64,000 bases of DNA from Macadamia tetraphylla (lineage: Eukaryota; Streptophyta; Magnoliopsida; Proteales; Proteaceae). The DNA lies in assembly GCA_022985045.1 (NCBI GenBank), contig CM040971.1:48598659-48662658 (forward strand), written 5' to 3'. Below are positions 56,294 to 64,000 of the stretch, in pieces; position 1 is the first letter of the stretch, and the number at the start of each line of letters is the position of its first letter. Position numbers and translations under genes: made by a program. The notes beneath the pieces were generated by a model, which saw only the letters and a program-made list of their open reading frames with translations, did not search any database and was not told the DNA's origin.

Positions 56294-59246
56294 TAAAATA
56301 ATTGCAAAATCAGGTTTTGAGTAGGGCAAGTCATCTAGTCATATATGAAGATTCATCTAAGTTTAAGAAATGATTATATTGGACCAAGTCCAAGTCTAAG
56401 TCAGTTCAAATTTTTATTGACTAGATGTTTTCATCTGAGTCATATGAAATTCCAAGTCCTTTATTTTTTTACTTTTTAAGATATGTATTATTCATAAACT
56501 ATAAGTTCAGTCTACAACTAAACAAAATCGTAGAGTCATCATGCTTTGAGGAGGATCAAGTCTAATTAAAAAAACTTGGTTTTCTAACCATATAGTAATG
56601 TATATAGAAAACTTTCTCACAGTGCTATAGTGCAGTTTCCTTCCTTTTCACATGATTTTTTTTTTTATAATATCTTTTATCTACTCTGAATATGTGGCCT
56701 CATGCAAGATGCCTATGTGGATGATACCATTTTCAGGACAACCATTACTATGATGTGCAGATTAATTCCTTCCCAACTGGCAGCTTGGGGAACCTTCTTC
56801 AAGTGTCGACGCCCCATTGGGGAAAGCCTAGTCCATCCATAAGAAAAATTAAAGGAGGCTGACTTGACTAGGAAGCCAATTCAGTATTAGTAAAAGTAAC
56901 CCATCGTGTTGAGTCAATACTCCTTTCAGAATTGCTCACAGCCGAAGATAAGGTATATGGTCAATCTCCAGCGAAGGCTCTTTCTCCACATTCAAGATAA
57001 TTCCTAATTTCTTCAAGTCATCCCTTGTTGCTTTTATTTATTTATTTTGGAGGCCTTTATTCACTCGAGTACCAATTCTCTCTCTCTCACAATGGACTTG
57101 ATCAGAGGAGGACGAGGTTTTTCCTTTGGATTAGCCCAATCCCAGTGTTTCTCACCTTCAGCCAAATTCCCACCTCTTCCTTACTTCCCTCCCTTAGATT
57201 TGGAGACCACCACGTGTTGGCCATCCAACTCGCGGCACCAAATCATCAACACACCACTAATTGTAGAGGAGCTGAATCCATTTTATTGGGATGGAGATTG
57301 ATGACCCGAATGACAATGCTAATACAATATAGGTAATCTAAATATTTTATCAATAATAATAAAATTCTTTACACCAAACTAACTAGTGTTGAGTCAACGG
57401 ACAACTTTTTTTTTTGCTAACAAATAATCGTTATCATAGGTTATAATAGAGTATAATTTGAGGACTTGTGTACATGATATAATTAAACTTTGTTGAGACA
57501 TCAAAAGCAATTTTGTTCATTTTAAAATTTAACGTAATACTATCATTAATATGAACATTTATTAGAATAAGGACCAAGTTTTTCAAGGAAGAAGTCCTTG
57601 ATAAGGGATATATGGGTATTGTTAGTTGTCACTTCTCCAGTGGAGAAGGAATTATTTCTTTTATATGGTGGGAGGAAAACCTTCGCTAAGAATAATTTCA
57701 AGAATCCTGGTAGATTTTTAAGGGAAAGAAATTGTTGAGTCCTTACTAGAATCTCTTTGTCTTATTCTTTTACCTATAAATCCTTCCTAATTAATTAAAT
57801 TACTTTCTTTCTTTCTTAAATTTAAGGTCCTTCCCTTACCCAAAAAAATAATAATAGAATAATATCACTTCACATCTAAATGAAATTCTCAAAATTGTTC
57901 CATTTGTAACCAAGTTGGCCAAAGCTCAAACGAAGATTAGGGCCTGTGTTATAAATTTTGTCTTGATCACCATTTTCCGTTTTGGGACCAAAGATGAAAT
58001 AATTCATTACTTTGTTGTTTCAGAGATTTTTTTTTTAATTTATTAATAAAATTTAAAATTTTGGATAAAAAAATTGTGATAAATTGAAGTCAAATAAAGT
58101 ATCATTATTTGAATATATAATGTTCATATCTATTCAAAATTGTTGGTTGGACGTTGTCAAACCCTTTAATCAATTATGCCTAAGAAAAAAAAAATATTTT
58201 AGATTGAAAAAATAAAAGATTACAAAATGAGGATTTTGTACTTATTTTGGTTGAAACACCCAAAAATACTGAAATGGTTGAAACCGTCAAGTTTTGACAA
58301 TTGTTTGACATTATTTTTCCCACATGTGAACTCGGATTGGATAGAAACTTTATTGGTACATAAGGAATGGTAGGATCTACTTGTGCACCAAATTTAAGAG
58401 CCAAATGGAATGTCTATTGGGGTACAATGCCTTGTATTCATGCCTGTAGGGAACTTCTATAAACTGTAGATATTTAATTAATGTGTCTTTGTAGCTTTTG
58501 TCGTTAAGGTGATTCTCAGTGATCGAAGAGATGTGACAATAAGCGGTTATAACATATTCTACATTAATAGTGAAATATGTCTCATCTCACCATGGATGTA
58601 GACAATTTAGCCGAATTACGTAAATCCTTTTGTTTTATGTGATTCTTTGTTTTCAATTGTCATTCCTTCCATATCATTTTAGGTTTTCATTTCTACATTC
58701 TAATTTCGTTATGTTCCTGAGTTTGGCAGCATATCCTACTCCTTACCCACTAATAACTAAGGTCTATTCTCCTAGGTATGAGGATGAGGTCTTGTAGCTA
58801 TTACCCTCCAAATGGTTTGAGAATCCTTTTGAAAAACAATGAAGCCATGTTTAACTTCTTCATTTAGATAAACTGATATTTGGAGTTTGGACATTTTTAA
58901 TTTCTTCCCTTGACAATAGTTGTAGTAAGTAATCATAGTTCATCTTTGAGAAAAGCTCATACTCTACTGCACTACTACGTTATACAAAGCATAGATCTGT
59001 ATACTACTGCAATATCTTGCTGTAAGAGAAGCCAGTTCTTCCCCCCACCACCCACAACCACACCCCACCTCCCCACCCCCAAAAAAAAAAAAAGAGATAA
59101 TTTTTTTTTTAAGCCAACTTATCAATTGATAATCTTTTTGCCAATAAAATGAAGTTTAAAAGGCATTTTTTTGCCAAACCCAAAGCCATCCATGACTTCT
59201 TTTCTTCACCACTCCTGTTGTAGCTATGGAAGTCGATTGTCTTGAT

Positions 59247-59289
<43 letters not shown>

Positions 59290-60380
59290 GGGGGGGTGGG
59301 TTGGGGGGAGGGGAGGAATGGAGAATTTATTGAGAAGAAAACGAAAAGGAAATATAGACCCTCAAAGAAGACAAGCACAATACAAGTCAAAACATCCAAC
59401 ACAAGAAAAGCTCAAAACAGAACTCAATACATTAAAGCAATCCTAAGGATGGCAAAACCCCTTTTTTTTTTTGGGGGTGGGGTGGGTGTGTTGGATTGAC
59501 TAATGAAGGGTGGGGTGGGGAAGGGGCAAACTGAATAGACAGATCCCAGGAAGAAGCAATATGACTATTTCTCCCTGTATCTGGACAAGGCTAAATTAAG
59601 TGAAGGACCTTGTGACAGACCTTGAACTCTGAGAATCCTCAAAATCTGTTAAATAGTATTCGGAAGATTGGGACCACTTCCTATTATTTCCCTCCCACCA
59701 GACAAGAAGCAAGTTTACCCACTTAAGTACATGTTAATTCTTGGGCTTAATTAGAAAATTAAACCTCAATGATATTGAAAGGATTCATGCAATGGGTTGT
59801 CTTGATTGCCTGCAAAATTGTAATTCCAGTTCATATATTGCTTCACAGACACCACCATCCTTTCATTACAGAAAGGTTGGACTTTCTTATTCTTATGATG
59901 ATGTCTTGAGTCTTGACCTGTTCCAGAATGTTTGCCCCTCTCGCAAGTAAGAAGTTGTGAGTTGGGACACGTAAATGAAGGCAAAGCCAATCTTGTTATG
60001 TGTCAATGTAGATGAAATTAAAAGGAACCCATCACATTCAAAGGGAAGCCTTCTTCCCTATTGCCAAGTGCCCACACAGGTTATCACCTTCTTTCCTTTT
60101 GTGTTCAAAATTGATCAAATGGAAGAACCCTAGTACCCCATTTCATGGATGAGAAATACAAAAATAATGACTTTAAACCATTTTGAAGTAATGGATGGTT
60201 AAGGTATTAGTTACATTACACCCTACATAAATTGTGGGTTTTTCAGACATTGGACAGAGAAGAAAAATTTTCTCATAATTTCTGAAATCAATTCAAAGAA
60301 CTGAATCCGCCCTAAGACCCAATAATAACCAAAACCCACCATCATAAACCAAAAATCCAAACTGGGTTTCTACTTTGTAA
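56294..60380. other. Long intergenic stretch, no confident gene
   Basis: 56370-56610 is a partial copy of the segmental repeat of 18.6-22.1 kb. An (AT)n tract at 59250-59281 abuts a G-rich tract (59289-59316, potential G-quadruplex), and T/C runs lie at 59040-59090. Short frames at 57092-57301 (MDLIRGGRGFSFGLAQS) and 59741-59950 look superficially protein-like but match no family I know. Confidence 0.4.
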
Positions 60381-60383
60381 GCT

Positions 60384-60770
60384 TTAACATCTCATTCTTA
60401 TCTTCTTGACCTGCAATAAGGTGACTTCCAAAGGCTTTGTAGACCCATAAATGGAAGCAATTGATCTGTATCGCCTTTTCTTTGGCTGCAAAACTGCTTG
60501 CTCTATACCAATAATCTCTTCTCTGTTGTTGCTTGAAGTTGAAGAAGATACATCGTTTGGTTTCTGATCTTTCTCCTTCTGGCTCATGTGGTTCTTGTTG
60601 TTGTTGTGATTGTTTTGGTAGATGTTGATGCTATTGCTGCTGCTTTCGTTTTCTGGTTCATTGATATGATCCTCTCCGCTTAGCTGAACAAGATAGTGAG
60701 CTACCTCCATATCTGGGTCTGTGGAGCCCTTTACTAGTACTGGTCCAGATAGAGATGGTGGTTTCGCCAT
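60384..60770 (-). CDS. Small SIAxIY-motif protein, paralogue 3
   Basis: A single exon of 128 aa starting MAKPPSLSGPVLVKGSTDPD. The N-terminal DMEVAHYLVQLSGE motif parallels paralogue 2. The middle is low-complexity Asn/Ser-rich (NNHNNNKNH, SSSTSSNNREE). The C-terminal block is QPKKRRYRSIASIYGSTKPL, then a divergent tail VKKIRMRC. It shares 13 consecutive residues (PKKRRYRSIASIY and the following G) with paralogue 2, about 7 kb away in the same orientation, which indicates local duplication. A second in-frame ATG six codons upstream is less likely. Probably nuclear; role unknown. A GA-rich stretch (60920-60950) lies upstream. Confidence 0.72.
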   Translation of the reverse strand: MAKPPSLSGPVLVKGSTDPDMEVAHYLVQLSGEDHINEPENESSSNSINIYQNNHNNNKNHMSQKEKDQKPNDVSSSTSSNNREEIIGIEQAVLQPKKRRYRSIASIYGSTKPLEVTLLQVKKIRMRC

Positions 60771-60789
60771 TGAAATTAGAACACCCAAT

Positions 60790-61645
60790 ACAAAGATCTA
60801 TTAGAAGAGAAATTTATTGTGATTTGGGTTTGTGGACTTCTGGTTGTTGCACGGTCTTTTTGGGCTTTATGGGTTTGCCGTAGAGCGCGTTTTGAGGGGT
60901 GACATACTGGAAAACTTTTTAGAGAGAGAGAGATAGAGAGAGAAAATGAAGAAATTGCGTGGGAGGTGCGAGGAAGATGGAAGGAATAAGAGCATTTCCC
61001 ACACCAGTTTTATTTTTAATTTTTATAATTTATAGAAATTTGTTAAGAGAGAGAGAAGAGGTCATGCGTGTCGAATTGGTCGATCATTGATTGGTCTCAC
61101 TTACGTTAACCAAACGGTCTAATGCTTCTCTTGCTTCAATTATCATCTTATCATGTATTTTATAGAGAGGGAGAGAAGACCCATAAGCCACTAGGATGGC
61201 GGCTCAACGGTGCGCGGCATGTATTCCAGCCGTTGAATGTTCATTATACTTTATCATTCACTGCAGATAATTTGAACTTCAAGATTGATGGTGTGGGGAT
61301 GGGGCTCAAGGCAGTAGTAGCAATTAGCAAGGGTGTCAGTTGGTTTAGTTTTGGTTATTCAATTCGGTCCAAAATGGAAAATATGGAAATATAGAAATCA
61401 AAATTGAACTGGATCAAAATAGGAAAATATTTTAGAAATAAAAACCGAATTGACATGGTTTGATTTTATTTGATTTTGTATTTGATTCTTTATTCGGTTT
61501 CATATTAAGTTTATGTCATATTTTAGGTGTTTAGGTCAATTTTTTATATATTTATTAAGAAAAAAAAAACACTTATCAGTTTCATATTAAGTTTAGGTCT
61601 TTTTTTCAAGTGTCAAAGGGAAATAGAATTGCCGAAAGAGGGGAC

Positions 61646-61705
<60 letters not shown>

Positions 61706-61974
61706 GAGAAAGAATTTGTCATCCTCATTGATTGAAATAGTAAAAAGCAATATAATTTTAATTGATTTCTTATTTACTTCAAAAAATAGTTAATTTGATT
61801 TGGTTTAACGATTTAATCATAAAGTCAAAACCAAATCAAACTAAGAAAAGATTTCTTCCTTCAACCAAAACCGAGTCAATTTACTTCAATTTGATTTTAA
61901 ACGATTGATTTCAATTTTGATTTTAGGTTTTTCTCGGGAAGTTCGAATAAGCTCACATGTATTCTGCATGAAGG

Positions 61975-62015
<41 letters not shown>

Positions 62016-62955
62016 GTGAGAATGAAAAGATAAATTATAAAAGATGCGTCACAGTATCATAATTCAGGTTACAAAAATTATAGGTAAGACGCCTTATTCA
62101 TCGCACTAAGGGCTATCTTAGCAAAAAAAACCAACCAATTCATTCGTAGGCCTAAGCATAAAAGTAAGGTTAATTGTGGTGTTAAAGACATTTATAAAAA
62201 AAATTGAAAAAAAAAAAAAAAGGATTGTGCTCAAAGATCTTCCGAATTGGACCACACTTCCTTGATCCTCCATCCATTCAGCTTTGCTTCTTTGGCTCCA
62301 CTAAGGATTCCCCTGGTTGCCCTCTGATAACAAACTCCGCTTGTAATGTTTCATTTTTTTTTAAATAAAATATCAGAAATTGGTGGGATCCTTTATATAC
62401 AGACCAATACCTTAATCGAGTCGGTCAAGATCAAATTTGTTAATCAAAGTGCTGCTCTGATTGCTCAAGACATCTTTTTTCTACCGAGGAACAAAAGATC
62501 ATTTCGTTCCATTTTTAAGTTAAATAGTTAGGGATATTCCATTAGTAATGCCAAAATGGGTGGACAGAATCAGTACGATAAGATCTCTTCTGTTCAAATC
62601 AGTAAATAAATATTTTCATTCGGAATGGACAAAAATTTACTACATAGCACTGGGGATCAGCCTCTAATGAATCACAATAAACCACCAGATTTCTGTTGTG
62701 GCAGAAAACATGAATCACCACAACTTCCATTACATTCAAAACCTTGACTTCCCCCCCAATCTTTGTTTCCACTACCCAACATGAATGAGTAAATCTTTGT
62801 ATGAAAGCTGCCTTATTTCCTTCCTCCTTCCAGTCCCGCCATTACAGTCTCGAGATTTCAGGGTAGCATGGCATCCTCTTTGAGCCGGAAGCTTCAATTT
62901 TTTTAAAAGATTTCTTCTTGTCTTTTACACAGAAATACACAGAGGAGCTTTGACA
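60790..62955. other. Intergenic low-complexity region
   Basis: (TAA)n at 61646-61705 and (CT)n at 61978-62012. GGTTTGGTTTTGATT-rich text at 61320-61930 starts near GGGTGTCAGTTGG and looks like another worn hAT-like element. No gene is seen. The right end should hold the SKI2 3' UTR. Confidence 0.45.
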
Positions 62956-62961
62956 AGTAGC

Positions 62962-63920
62962 TCACACTCCAGTAATATACAGGCTAGCTGCGAAAACTAT
63001 GTCACGCTTTATTGCGTTGGAAGCAGTTTCCATTTTCTTGTAGAGTGCAGAATTACCCATAATTGCTGCAGCATTCTTGAATTCGCGACATGTCTCATCA
63101 AGTCGGACAATGGTTCGCACAATCAGGCCTTCAGGAACATCTGTAAGCTCACAGATATCAGCAAATGGTGTACCCTGCCATAAGACACCAGAAGTGTGTA
63201 GTGAGCCACTTAAATATATATCAGAAGCGGGTCTCTCCAGCATAGGAACACAAAACAGAAACGAACCTTTGCCCATTCATAAACTACTTCAACAAGGCCA
63301 AACTTTAGATTGTCTCGTGCATACTCCTCGGGAACTATTCCTATTTTGAAGTGTGCTTGTAGCTCCCCAAGTCTTATCGCCGTCTCATACAGTCTAATGA
63401 TGAAAAAAATTGAAAGAATAAGAAAATCAGACAGCAAACATCGAATTGAGTCCATATTTGCCGTAAATAAGAAATTCGAACAAATCCATCTGGTTGATAA
63501 TATCGTCCAACAATTAACTCAGTGAAGCCTACTGCAGGAGGGTTATTTTTCAATTACTGCTGAAACCCAACATACTGAAGCTTAGTTCAGATGAACTCAA
63601 GAAGCAATATGGAAATCCACTGCATATTACTAGTTGGTAATTAAGAAGTGATGGTTAGTGGAAAAGAGAACAGAACATAACCTTTTTTTTGCCTTAGCCA
63701 GATTGTCAGTTAGAGAAGGTTCAGAAGTGTTTTTTTGTTGAAATACAAGGGCAGACATAAGTGCTACTGCTTCTTCTGGTTGAAGGTCATCCAGTTGGTT
63801 CTCAAATAAGCACTCTGTTGATATCAACTCCTCACCAGAATTCATCTCACATGCCACACGGCCCTTGATCTGAACTACAAGGTCAGAGTCTATACAGCCA
63901 ATTTCCTTTAGCACGTCAAT
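62962..63920 (-). CDS. SKI2: SKI2-type DExH-box RNA helicase, C-terminal exons (partial)
   Basis: The three last exons (minus) are 63920-63682, 63393-63267 and 63174-62962, joined in phase with GT-AG introns. They give 192 residues of the C-terminal DSHCT domain: QIKGRVACEMNSGEELISTE, FENQLDDLQPEEAVALMSA, then FGLVEVVYEWAK, GTPFADICELTDVPEGLIVR, TIVRLDETCREF and a terminal AASLYITGV. SKI2 is the helicase of the cytosolic Ski complex, which feeds mRNA into the exosome for 3'-5' decay. MTR4/HEN2 share the domain, but the sequence agrees best with plant SKI2. The helicase core and start codon lie beyond position 64000. Confidence 0.92.
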
Positions 63921-64000
63921 CTGCAAAATCATAAGACAAGATGTTACTAAGAGTCAGATATCATGCATCAATACTAATCAGATAAATTAACCGCCAAGAA

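Noticed and set aside
57092..57301. 70-codon frame MDLIRGGRGFSFGLAQS
   Set aside because: Single short frame with no recognised family or promoter. Could be real but unsupported.
59741..59950. 69-codon frame MGLIRKLNLNDIERIHAMG
   Set aside because: No family match and no splice or promoter context.

Overview
The window is nuclear DNA from a flowering plant. The genes are AT-rich and split by many introns (GT-AG, plus one GC-AG). Poly-A/T tracts, (GA)n and (AT)n microsatellites, Au-type SINEs, LINE and LTR fragments and many small inverted-repeat transposons lie between and inside them. The predicted proteins match dicot-type plant families. I cannot name the species from sequence alone.

Five conserved housekeeping genes can be read exon by exon. 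They are: an Alba-domain RGG-repeat nucleic-acid-binding protein (+, 1217-7293); cytosolic ribosomal protein L3 (-, 11397-15524); pantothenate synthetase PanC/PTS (-, 29001-32052); COP9 signalosome subunit 8 (+, 35765-41955); and the C-terminal exons of the cytosolic exosome helicase SKI2 (-, 62962-63920, running off the right edge). They are unrelated in pathway, as is normal for plant chromosomes. Alba and RPL3 both act in RNA binding or translation, and both carry a telo-box-like AACCCTA motif near the inferred transcription start.

Three further small genes on the minus strand (47978-48521, 53134-53490, 60384-60770) encode short proteins sharing a basic C-terminal block with the core SIAxIYxxTxP. 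They look like a dispersed tandem family of nuclear proteins that I cannot name. At 22845-23299 is a small secreted Gly/Asp/His-rich protein gene whose reading frame is shifted in its 3' third.

The rest is transposon-rich. At least four non-autonomous elements have 8-bp target duplications of hAT type (14111-14792, 16415-17049, 20568-20931, 40773-41136), and a fifth at 22113-22748 has a 6-of-8 match. Three of these carry dense internal arrays of one short palindromic word. A TTA-flanked Tourist-like MITE (8504-8839) sits inside a dead LINE RNase H domain. Two related long-TIR, MULE-like elements (32177-34125 and 54494-56293) are present. The first lies directly upstream of PanC, and its left arm was broken by a tRNA-derived SINE plus patchwork filler DNA. 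A segmental duplication (about 18.57-19.64 kb versus 20.44-22.11 kb) carries a later MITE insertion in one copy.

Region by region: 0-7.3 kb Alba gene; 7.3-11.4 kb 3' flank and LINE relic; 11.4-16.3 kb RPL3; 16.4-22.8 kb MITEs and duplicated DNA; 22.8-25.1 kb secreted-protein gene and LTR-like debris; 25.1-29 kb gene-poor; 29-34.1 kb PanC and MULE; 34.1-35.7 kb repeats; 35.7-42 kb CSN8; 42-47.9 kb MITE, LTR, LINE and SINE relics; 47.9-60.8 kb the three-gene family with LTR and MULE elements between; 60.8-62.9 kb low-complexity DNA; 62.9-64 kb SKI2.
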